64,000 nucleotides of DNA from Serilophus lunatus (lineage: Eukaryota; Chordata; Aves; Passeriformes; Eurylaimidae): the NCBI GenBank assembly GCA_013399895.1, contig VXBA01001570.1, positions 383,488-447,487 of the forward strand. The letters run 5' to 3'. Made by a program: the position numbers and the translations under genes. Shown here in pieces: positions 15,201 through 27,200 of this stretch (the stretch's first letter is position 1; each line of letters opens with the position of its first letter). Below the pieces are notes generated by a model, which was not told the DNA's origin, made no database searches, and saw only the letters and a list, made by a program, of their open reading frames with translations.

Positions 15201-18200
15201 CTGAAACCTGTCAGTTAAAATGGCCTTTGTAGTTTCTCACAGATTAAAAATTGTATTTTCTGCTGTGAGCTGCAGATTGAAATCAGTCAGAGTTCACCGC
15301 TAAGTAGTTTCTAGGTAAAAGTTGTTGATTACAGAAAGAGAGAAACAGATTTTTTTTTTCTTCTTCTTCTTTTTTTTTTATTATTTTTTTTTAATTTTTT
15401 TTTAAAGTCCAGATAGTTGCTGTGTGGGTGTCAGTGATTGGGTTATAAGTAAAATTCAATGCTCTAGTGCTTTGATCGTGGGACCGAGTGCTCTTGCCCC
15501 ACCCTTACCACTTCCTTTCAGAGCAGCCCCATGCATTCCACATTGTGGTTATAGCAGCACTGTTAACCAGCGAGACAAACCACTACTGACAAGCATCTGA
15601 CACACCACTCTATGCTATGGACTCCTTGCCAGGCCCTCCAGTTCCTGAAGGAAGTCACTCTACATCCAGGGAGGAAGAGCAGCACTTGACCCCTCCTATT
15701 ACAGAAGGTCATGCCCCTGCCTTGTTGCTGGTGTACAGTGAGGGCGGGAGGAGAGGGCAGTGCTGGGTGTCACCTGCCCTGCCTTCTTTTGGGCAGAATT
15801 CCCTATGGGGAGTGTGTGGCCTGGCTGCCAGCTGGATATGACACACCAAAAGTTGTAGGATACAGTCAGTTCCTGATGATGCTTCACACCACACAGCACT
15901 GAGTATTCCTGGAGCCCTCTAAGTCCACTCCAGAGGTAACTGGATGGTTTAGTGCCTGTAAAGCTGCTGGTGCATTCATTGACCTGTGCTCCATATCCAC
16001 CACTCATTCCTGCATGTTACAGAAAGGGTGGGATATAGTTGGTGTCACCATTGCCATCCTCCAAACTAATGTCACTGGCTCTGCTCAACTAATGAGGCTC
16101 CAGGTGCACATGGTTGGCACAGAAGCTCAGTGTCAACACTTCTTGCCATCAGCAAGTTCTTGGTTGAATGTGGTTCTGCCTTAATCTTGATTCCAGGAGT
16201 GATAGATGAAGTACCTAAATTCCAGGATGCCTGGAGAACCTTAGAATAGGTTTAAAACAGCTTCCCTATGCCAAAGCAACATGCCACCCCAAAGGCTCCA
16301 AAGTGGCACCCTCTGCATTCCCAGCACACTCTCCCATGCTGCAGGAACATCTTCAGCTACAAGGAATTGCAGGGAAGGAAAGCCTATCCCTGGTGGAATT
16401 CCAGAATCCAAGTTAAGAGAAGCATTCATGAAGAAAGTTGAGTATAGTAGGTGGGCAGATGTTACTGAGGAGCAGTGGAGGATACTTGAGTCATTGGAAT
16501 CACCCAAGACATAGTGGTTGAGACCTTCAGGAAGAAGAAGAGGAGAGTTTGAGATGAGTCCCCAGGATTGATGACTAGTGAAGTTCCTTTTTATTTAAAA
16601 AAAAAAATAATATCCAGCTCTGGGGTCCCCAGCACAGGAAGGACATGGATCTACTGGAGCAAGTCCAGAGGAGGCACCAGGATGATCAGAGGGATGGAGC
16701 AGCCCTGCTGTGAGGAAAGGCTGAGAGAATTGGGATTATTCTTCCTGGAGAAGAGAAGCTTTGGGGGGAACTAATTGTGGCCTTGCAATGCCTGAAGGAG
16801 CTACAAGGAACATTGAGAGAGACTATTTGACAGGATAAGGGGGAATGGCTTCACACTGACAGAGAGTAGGGTTAGATTGGATGTTAGGAAAAAATTCCTC
16901 CCTGTGTGGATGGGGAAGTACTGGAATGGATTTCCCAGAGAAGCTGTGGCTACCCCATCCCTGGAAGTGTCCAAGGCCAGTTTGGAGCCACCTGGACAGT
17001 GGGAGGTGTCCCTGTCCATGGGGCAGGGGGTGGAACAGGATGAGCTTTAAGGTTCCTTCCAACCCAAACCATTCTGTGATTCTGTGATATCAGTGGAAGA
17101 ACCTTCACCACAAACCAGTGTCTAAACTTCAGTGTCTCCCAGATTTTTATTGCTTGCTTGTAGTTGTTTTGACCCTTTGGTTAAAAGAATAGAAGTCCCA
17201 AAAACACAGGAAGAAAATGTGCTTTCCAATTTCAGCATGCCACTTCCTTGCAATGATTGTTTAATAAAATCAAAAATTTTATCACTTTAGCATTATTTAG
17301 CCTATGTAAATGTTACAATTTATATTCAAATATATTAGTGCATATTAGTGACTGATAGAGGTGGTGGGTATTTTATTAATAGTGGACATCTTCAATGGTA
17401 ATGAACTTTTAAAATCTTGTTTTCCTTTGGGATGTCAGTACATAAATAGCAGAAAAATACAATGTAACTTGGGATATGTAGAGTCATAGAATCTCAGAAT
17501 GGTTTAGGTTGGAAGGGACCTTAAAACTCATCCAGTCCAATCCCCTGCCATGAGAAGGGACATGTTCCACCAGACCAAGCTGATCCATCAAATCTGGCTT
17601 TGAACACTTCCAGGGATGGGGCACCACAGCTCCTTTGGGCAAATTTAAAGGAATAACATTGAATTAATCCCATATAAGAAAGAAATTAGTGGAGTTCTTT
17701 AACTGCTATTTGAAACACAGCTATTAAAATAAATGATACGGGGAAATTATTATTCCAGATGCACACAGGGGGTTTGTCAAAGAATTTTGGCTTTGTTTGG
17801 TCATCCATTTATTTTTTGTAGCTCTAGTGTAGGATGGCAACTGTATTTATAGATTGCCATTTCAGAGGTTAGTGGTTAACACTTCTGTGTTAACCCCCTT
17901 GAGTTATGGGCTTCAGTTCTGTTCTCACAGTGTTTGTATTACTGGTTGTGGTTTTGAAATGTCAAAATATTGGAAAAAGAAGAGAGAGCAGAAGACAGCA
18001 GCTTCCCTTGGCTTTGGAGGCCTGACTCATCCCTCTGAGAGGCCTGGCTTGTCTGGAGTCCCCAACCTCAGTGAAAGCACAGAGGTTTGCACACACTGTT
18101 TGACTAGAAATGACTACAGAATAATAGTTATGATGGTGTTGATAATAATTTTAACCAGCCAGGGTGCTAGGGTTCAGTGTTTTGCCAATTCACTGTTACA

Positions 18201-21200
18201 AGACTGCAAGATGTGTTTTGCTGTCCCACCTAGAAAGGCAGAAGAGGCTGATTTAAGCAAGATCTGACTGATCAAGGGCTGTTTTGTCATCTTGCCAGTT
18301 GGCAGATGAAGAGAAACGATATCTGAAGCTGTTGGTGACTTAAAAAATGAAAAGAGGTCAGGGCTTTGAGATCTTAACAGGTCTTCAGGATCTTAATGCT
18401 CTGTTTATTGAGCTGATCTGAAAACTTTGAGCTGTGCTGGGTGCTGGAACCCATCATCTGCAGAAACACTAATTGCCTGCTTTGGGATGAGGATGCTTTG
18501 CCTTTTCTTCCCAAGTCTGGTGGCAGAGGGTTCCTTCAGCCCCAGAGAAGCTGGAAATGCAAGAAAAATTACCAGCCAAGTCCCAGAGCAGGTCTGTGAT
18601 CTGTTCTTGGGGTGCAGGGAAAATTTTGGAGAGATTTGCCCACTCCAGTGTTCAAAGAGAACATTCAGAGAGCAGAGCTTTAGTGAGCAGACACCCAAAT
18701 GATCCCACACCTGCACACACATTCCAGGCTTTTCTTCCACTCCACATATCCCAAGCCTGGCCCAGGGTTGTCCAAGTGGAAGTTTTTGGGGGTGGATTCA
18801 CTCTTTGGGGAATGTATTTGAGCCTATGGCCCATTTCAGGGACCCAAGTGCTGGCACAGCCCAGGCCAGTGCAGCAGCTCAGGGCAGGAGATGTTTGTGC
18901 AGCTTCTTCTGCTGCTCTTCCTTTGTATTTGGTGCTTCCTCCTCCTTCATGTCAACGACAAATATAGTCCTTTTTTGTATGTGTCACTTCTCTAAATTTA
19001 AGGCATTTTATGGTTTGACTGTTTTTGCAATTTTAGACTTATTTTTCAGCTCTGCTCTCCGTGCACTTTGACCTTGTAGTGACAGTTCTCAGTGAGGAAA
19101 GGAGAGCTTAGATTTTTTCCACTCTTTGAGCTGGAAAAACCATGTAAATGGTTTTTAGCAGTTTGTTTGCCCAAGCTCTGCCTTCAGTGTCTCAGATCAA
19201 AATTAAGACTTCACAATTTATTCAATATCTTGCTTTAAAAACCCTGCAAAGCCTGATTGCTTTGTTGTGTGGATTTACTGACTTCAGTTCTTGAAAGAAG
19301 ATGAGGCCTAAGTAGGAATAGTGAGGGTTTAAACATGTTTTTGTGGTCATCTTTTTTGGCCTGCACCAAAAAAAGGATTTGCATGTAAATTTGTTCTGTG
19401 TACTTAGTGAGATAAATTTTAAAAGAAAGAAGCCATGTTGGGTATTATGGATGTAATCAGGAGGTAGGAAGGGAAGAAGGGATTGTATTAATCAGAAAGG
19501 ATAATGTCAGGTCAAGGGAATTAATTCTAAATAACAGATTTATTCAAAAAAATTAAGGTAAAGTAATTCCCCTGATTTAAGTCAGATTGAATTCTAAATA
19601 ACATAGATTTATTTTATTGTGGGGATCAGTCATTTGCTCTAGAGCAGAGTCTACAAAGCCCTGTTCTTTGTTCATTTTGAGATCACAGGGGTGTTAGGAT
19701 GTTTATTTCTGGGTGATACCACACACCTGTTTCCTTAGAACTTTCTGAGCACCCAGAGTTAATCACAAGTACCACAGGGCCTGTTTACCTTGAGATTTTT
19801 TTCCCCTCATCTGCAGCCCAGAGTGAGAAAATCAGCCTCAAAGTTGTGACTGACAGGAAAAGTTTTTGTTGGTTTGTTTTTGTTTTTTATTATTTTTCGT
19901 GCCTTCTCAAAGACCTGACAGTTGCATTGAACACAATCAATCCTTGTTGTGTAGGATAAATGACTCATGGGTGGGGCACCTGCATGGCCACAAACTAAAA
20001 ATTCCATTCACGCTTTGATTCTCTTGTTTGTGCTGAGCTCTCACAGTGAAGATATTTCAGTCCCCATGGTTGAAAGAGGTCGTTCAGAAGCTGTTTCAGA
20101 ACAGATTGTTGGGCTGAAATGTGTTAACGATTTCTCACCTTTCAAGGAGTTTGTAAAATTTCAGAATATTTCTCTTAAACAAAGATTTTGAGGGTGTTGG
20201 GCCAGCTCGAGGTGCAAATACTGAGCAAAATCAGCTTTGAGGGGGTTTTGCACAGGAAAAGTTCTTCCTTCTGTTACTAAAAACACACGTTGTGATTTTG
20301 TGCAGAGGACATTATCACCAAACAGTTGAGTTTGAAATACAGCACAGAAATAGCACCTTTGAAGCCAAACACTTCTGAATATTTTGTAGAAAAAATTGGT
20401 TATTTTGTAGAAAAAATTGGTTTAATGTAACTAACCCTCCAGCACAGTTTGAAAACTAGTGCTTTTTCCATAACTTCCCTGGATTGAAGTTTATGAAGGT
20501 TTTACTCTGCATCACTGGAGGAGCTGGATGGTGAAAAACATGATGAAGGAGTTGGGAATGATACATAAATCTGGGAAAGTGCCAAGAGAAAGATGTGCAG
20601 GGAGGCACCTTCCACACTGCAAGAGTAACACTTGTGCCATGTGAGAGACAGGACAGGCAGGAACCCTGGCATTGTGTGTTCAGGTATAATCACAGGTGGG
20701 GATTTAGCTCATGCTACCACTCCTTATCCTCTTGCAGCACAACTCTGACTTCTCAAAGCATATTTTTCACTTTAGAAAGTTTCCTGGAAAGGAGCCCTTG
20801 TTTAGTGAAAGTTCAGAGTTGTGTCATCTCAGCTCTTCCCTGTTTGCCCCTGAGCAGGAATGATCCAGGCTTCAAAGACTGGGAAAATGCTGCTTCTCAT
20901 CACTCAGCAAGATCCTCCTTTAAGCAGAAAGTTAAGCCCAGCATTAAAACACAGATTATTGAGGAAACTAGAAGTATTTCACTTTGTTATCAATATCTTG
21001 TAATTCAGTAAGACAGATTTTTGTATTTCCATCCCACTAGTGAGGTTTGATTTTGCCTTGAAATATAGATCTCAACCCTCCAAACTCAAGTTTGCTGTGG
21101 GGTATGAGATAAACCCTTTGTAAGGGTGGAGTTCACTCCAAGTAACAGCACTTGCTGTGGTAAAACCCATTTTGTTCATCATCTCTTTTTGCTGAAGTGA

Positions 21201-24200
21201 GTCCTCGGTGTGGTTTGGGTGCACCACTTGGGTAACTGCTGAAACTGCTGTGGTTTCAGAATAGGACCTGTTTTGCTTTTTTCTGAATTTTTTTCTCCTG
21301 ATACCATTAGCAGAAAAATCAAATAAGGGTTACAACTGTTTGGCTGCACTTTCCTGCTGCCATACCTCAAAACAGTGAGCACACAACATTTTCCAGCAAA
21401 TGGAGGGGGAATGCAATCTCAGTTACTGCTCAGAGTATGTTTTGCACTATTACCATTTTATCAGTATCCTTCAGTTAGCTTTTTCACATGGTTTGGGTAT
21501 TTTTGCTTTAACATTTTAGAAATCCTCTACCCACATTCTTGACACACTAAACATGGGTATGCAAAAATCTTTGTGTACTTAAGTACACACTTGACTGGGT
21601 GATTTACACCTGGTGTGAGCCAGCAGAGACATCAGAAAGATAATTTTGGTGTCATTATTACTAATTTATGGCTAATAAATGAGTAAACTTGAACTTCTGA
21701 ACCAAACAAACCCCCAAACCATTTTTGCAGAGTGTGGCAGAATTAAACAAACTGTAGTAAAATACAAAGGGGGGTTTGGGTTTGGGAGTTGGACTCAATG
21801 GTCCTTGTGGGTCCAACTCAGGATATTCTGGGATTCCAGGGCTTGTTGAGGGCTCTCCTGAGTGTTGGGATTGGTGTGTTCAGCTTTGGTGCTGCCCTGA
21901 AAATTACTCTGCAAAAAATAAACCCCATTGTATAAGGATTTTCCTCTTTCACTGTTTTGTTAAAATGACAAAATTATTGCCCTATTCTATTCTTTAACAG
22001 ATAAAAAACTAAAAGAAAATGGCACTCAGGGTGTAAAATGAAAATTTTCAGTATTATTAGAGTAACTCTTGTAACATGGTGACATTTCCCCTACAGCAAA
22101 GTGATTCTTTGTGATCTTTTGTGAAGCTGAAGCACAAGAAACCCCGAAGCTCTGAGCAGGTTCAAAACCACCAGGGCTTTTGTGCAAGAACCTTAAACAG
22201 GCCACCCAGAAAAACCAGCTTTGCTGAACAAATACGTTGCAAACCCAGAGTTTGTGTTAACAGTCACCAATTCCACAAAGTGGTTTCAGTAGCAGAAGTT
22301 TTAACCTAAGAAAAGGGCAGCTTAAAATGGGTTGGGTTTGCCTCCATCCATCAAAATTGGTTTGGGGCAACACAAGGTGAGGGATATAAGGAGGAATTTT
22401 CCTGCTGGTAACTGGAAGAGAGGAAGGAGAGAAAAATCTTGGTTTGCCTTGAACTTAAATTAGAAATGCAGGTATTTTAATTCTTTTGTAGTTCTCCAAG
22501 GCCAAGTTGGACAGAGCAACCTGGTCTAGTGGAAGGTGTCTCTGCCCATGGCAGGGGATGGAACTGGATGACTTTTAAGGTCCTTTCCAACCCAAACTGT
22601 GGCTTCTGTTGGTAGGAAAGGCAGATTGGGGTGAAGGAGGAGAGCAAATGTTGATGGAATTTCTTGTATATTGGATCACTTCCTGAAGGACAAATCACTG
22701 CCCTGATGGACTTCTTCAGAAGTCCCACATGTGGTTGCTGCTGTGGAAATCTGTAGGTCCTTGTCACATCTGTGATCCAGGATGGAGCATGTACTGGACC
22801 ATGGACAATAGTACTGGAGAGCATTGAGAGATCTCTTGTATCCTCCAGCTTCAAGTCAGCTAAACCAGTGTGGTTTCTAGAAACCATTTCTCAAACTTCA
22901 TGGATGTGCTGATGGAACAGGTTCCCCAGCGTTTGGTCACGGCCCCAAGGCTGCCAGAGTTCCAGGAGGGTTTGGACAACGCTCTGAGGGACAGGGTGGG
23001 ATTGTTGGGGTGTCTGTGCAGGGCCAGGGGTGGGACTGGATGATCCTTGGGGGTTCCTTCCAACTCAGAGCATCCTATGGTTCTATAAATGCAGTAAGTT
23101 CCCTGGGCAGTCTGGAGCATCCTTAAGTTTTCAAAATGTTATGGATTGTCTAATGTTTAACCTCTCTTGGTCCAGTCTAAACCCATCTGCCTTTTTCCTG
23201 ATGGAAGACTTGCCTGCAGGACTATGATCAGGTTCCACTTGGACACTCTCAAGACTAAACAAATCCACTTCTCTCTCCTACTGCACATGTCTTGTTCTCC
23301 ATGTCTCTGTGTGCTTGTTCAGCTGGGAATTTCCTTGCTTCCCATTTTCCCTGGAACTTAGTGCCTGCCAATGGTCCCTGTACTGCATCTGAGTCTGACA
23401 TTGCCACTGCACTAATGAGAGTCTGCACCATTCCTCCAGCTCCCTGTACACCTCAGTCCTTCAGGGCCTGTAAATCTGATTCCTTCAGTTCCTTGTAAAT
23501 CTGATTCCCTCAGTTCCCTGTAAATCTGATTCCTTCAGTTCTTTGTAAACCTGATTCCTTCACCTCCTGTACACATGATTCCTTCACTTCCCTGTGAATC
23601 TGATTCCTTTAGTTCCCTGTAAACCTGGTTCCTTCAGTTCTTTGTAAACCTGATTCCTTCAGCTCCCTGTGCCTGCTGATTTTTGGGAACAGAGACCAGC
23701 TGGGTGCAAGGGAAGATGAATTTTTGGCTGGCCCAGGAGAGGAGAGCTGGGGTTTAATGGCAGCTGCTGCTGATTTATTTAGTCCCAGTTTGCTGCTCTA
23801 TTTCTCTCTGATAAATGTGGATTTCCACAGATTTGAGTAAATATTATGAAGTTCATGAGCAGCTACCAAAGTACCTTAAAAGCTCCCAGGCTGTGGCTCA
23901 CACATGCCAAGTACATACCCTGAAATTTGGGATTCAACCCCATTTCTCTGGGCTTTCCTAGGATGTGTATCCTGATGGAGCTAAATTCTAAGATGCCTAT
24001 TAAATTATAGTTCAAAGCATGGGACATTTCAAACCAGATATCTTTATTAATGCAAATAATGTTTGTAATTCAGGTTATTACACAGGAACTTGTAAGTGTT
24101 TGCTTTAAGAATGTTTCTAGATTTTCCTTTATCAAGTACATGTAACCAAGAGTGTTCATCCAAGGAGTATTTTCCTTGGAAGTTGGGTGTGTACTTGGTA

Positions 24201-27200
24201 GGAGAATCTTTTTTTTTAAGAGGAAAGAATACATTTATCTTTTTAGTTACTTTAGGCAAGGGGAATTAAAAATTAACCCTTGAGGCTTTAATTGCAACAA
24301 AGAAAATCTACAAATATTATAATATTACACATTGATTTCATTTGTGATTGGGGTGGAATATAAGCACATTCACCTACAAAATGTGGGTTGCAGAATGAGC
24401 ACCTCAGAGCAAGGTGATTTCTTAATGAGTTTCTTTTTCCATGTACAAAAAGTGGTGGTAGAAGGATAAACCAGTTCCAGAAAAAAAAGCAAACTTGAGG
24501 CATTCTGTAAAGTCACAGCTAAGTTATAATTTAATCCTATTTTTCAGGATTTACCTCCAGTGATACATATTTTTGCATATTTTGCTTTTTATCTAAACCC
24601 AAATTTAGAAATATGTCTAATCCTGAAAAATCAAAGTCATATTTGTCAAATTCTTCTGACCAAATGCCTTTATAAAATTGGGGTTTATTATTTAAAATCA
24701 TGATGGTATTAATATTTTGGTATGTATAAGACAACAAATCCCACTTAAATAAAGCAGCTGTTTGAGATGATTTACACTGAGGAATGAATTCCATTATATT
24801 TGATTAAATTCTCAGCCCAGGGAGGATGGATGATGCTAAAGTGTATCAGCACAGTTTCCTATTTCAGGGCTTTGCATTGTCCATGGTAAGTAACTTCTCT
24901 TTTTCTCCTTTTGTTTTTTTTTTTGTTTGTTTTTTTTCCTAACCTTTCCAGGTAAAAGCACTCCTGTCAGCCACCTTGGGCCTGCAGATTTTCCCAAGCC
25001 CCATGATCCATTCCAGCCATTTGGGGCTGACAGCAGTGACCCCTTTCAAAGTAAAAAGGGGTTTGGGGACCCATTTAGTGGAAAAGATCCATTTGCTCCC
25101 TCCTCTTCAAGTAAAACTTCTAAAGACTCTTCCTTGGGGTTTGCAGACTTCAGCTCTGTAAGTTAAGTTCCTTGTCTCAGCAAACCACTTTCTGCTCTGC
25201 TTGCAGCAAATCTGTTGGGTTTTTGTTTTACCTGCAAACCTCCTGTTCCCTGGCTTCTGTCTCTCAGTACCTTCATGCTGTCCTCATTGTTTTTGTATTA
25301 ATATTTCTGTAATAAAAAGGCATTATTTCAATAAAAGAGAAGTTTCATACTAAATTTCCAAGGGTTTACTTGCATTTAAATTATTTTAGCACAGTGTGCC
25401 TTTACTCTCCAATTCTCTGTGTATTGTTTTTTGTTGCATGAAGGCTATTTTGTAAACTGAGTGTTGGGAGCCAATGATGTAAAGACTCAAAAGTCAACTG
25501 TTGAAAACATTTCTATAGCAATTTCACATTATCCTGAGAAGCAAATCCTTAAAGGGGAAGTTTCCATAAAGCATTTGTAACTGTTTGTGGAAAAAAGTTC
25601 TGACAATCCTCTCCAATGTTTGCTGTATATGATGGAATGTGGTCCTAGAGAGACACAGACCAGACAGAGATTGAAAATGCAGCTGTTGCATTTTGCTCCA
25701 GTTACTGATGTAGTAGAAAAGCCCTTGGTAGACAAAGAAAAAACCTGTTTTGTAGAACCAAGATAGGAGGGTCCACCCAAAGACAGTCCCACAAGGTTTG
25801 CAAGCAAAGCCAGGTGCCCATTCATCAAAACTCCCAGAGTTTCTAAAGCCTGGCTTTGGTTTTAGTGCTGGAATTGGGACCCACTGGGGGTTTTATTGCT
25901 TCCATGAATGGATGAACCTGTTCCATCCACAGCCTTCTCCCTCCTTTCCCATGTTTTTGTTCTCTCACCTTGTCATGCAGCAAAATCCCCAATTTAATCT
26001 GCTCCTCAACCCTGCTGGGCACAGGTCAGTGTTCAACCAGGGGAGATCTTGAAGCTGAATCTTTCACATTGTTCTTTTTAATGTTTGATTGAGGGTTGGT
26101 TTTTTTTTTCCTAGTTCTTATTTAATATTAAATGTGTATCACTTTCCTATTTGCTATTGTTAGCTGAGGTCATTTGTGCAGACTTTAGTTGGGCCTCAGG
26201 GCTTTAATTGATCTTTGGAAATATCCAAGTTGAAGGTTTTCTGTATGTTTGACCACAGCTGGTCCAGCCTGTTGGATTTGCACAGTTCAATTCTGATTGT
26301 AAACAAACTGGTGACAATTCTTAATAAAAACAAGATGCAAAACTTGCTTTATCTGAAAATTCTTCCACAACATCTTAATTTCTTCCTGCAATGAAAGACA
26401 AAGGATGGAATGGAATGACTGTGACCCAATTATTTGCCATCTTACTTTCCACACTGGATCTCTTAAGTTAAAATTGGGGTTTGCTCTGAGTGATTGTATC
26501 AATTGATCAGCCAAAAATCTCTGATCCCCATCCCAGTGGGTGCTCCAGGGTCAAATCTGCTGTGCCATCAGGTTTTCAGCTGAGATTAACCTTAGTATTG
26601 AAGAAAAAAAGTAGAAAAAAAAAGAGATAATGAGCCACTCAGTAATTCCTGTTAAGTGGCTTTTCATCAAATGAAATACATTTTTCAATCAGTTTTGTGA
26701 TTTGATTTCTCCTGCTGTAAAAAAGACTTGATTTCTCCCTGAAGTGATTGAAAAAACAAGAGACTTGATTCCTGTTCTCTTCAGTTTATGGGGGTTTTTT
26801 TCCTTTGCCTGTAACACAATAATGCTGCTTCACTTGACAATTCCTAATCCTTCTGTCTGATGTTTTAAATGTACTAATTACCTTGGAATCATTGAGAATA
26901 TTGTGCTTCTCTTTGCCTTGTGGTTGGGAAACTTTATTCATAATGGAAATTAAAATCAGTTTTACTTGCAGAAGGTTTTTTGACACATAATATGAGTCCA
27001 TGGAATCTGAGAACAGAATCATGTAGGACTGAATATTCAAATAACCTGATTTTTAATTGAAATCCTTGACTGATGCAAAGAAAGAGCAAGAAAACCTTCA
27101 CTAGATTTTAGCAGCACTTTGGGAAATTTGGCTTTTTTTTTTTTTGAGACACTGGCAAATTCCTGCCCCCAGAGTTTACCTGTATTCTCATTGCATTCTT

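Larger units (their letters stand above)
9961..24951 (+). other. EPS15L1 15-kb intron hosting CR1 copies and a minisatellite
   Basis: The largest intron in the window. Identified contents are six CR1 fragments (12868-13790, 16610-17089, 17483-17645, 21781-21840, 22497-22606, 22918-23094), a pyrimidine-rich tract (15348-15408), an unidentified stop-poor block (15617-16514), a duplicated 22-mer near 20382-20422, and the 25-bp minisatellite at 23455-23675. The segments between these appear to be ordinary intron sequence. Confidence 0.8.

Noticed and set aside
23455..23675. Regular repeats considered as a CRISPR-like array
   Set aside because: Units are directly adjacent with no unique spacers, and the context is an avian intron. 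It is a minisatellite.
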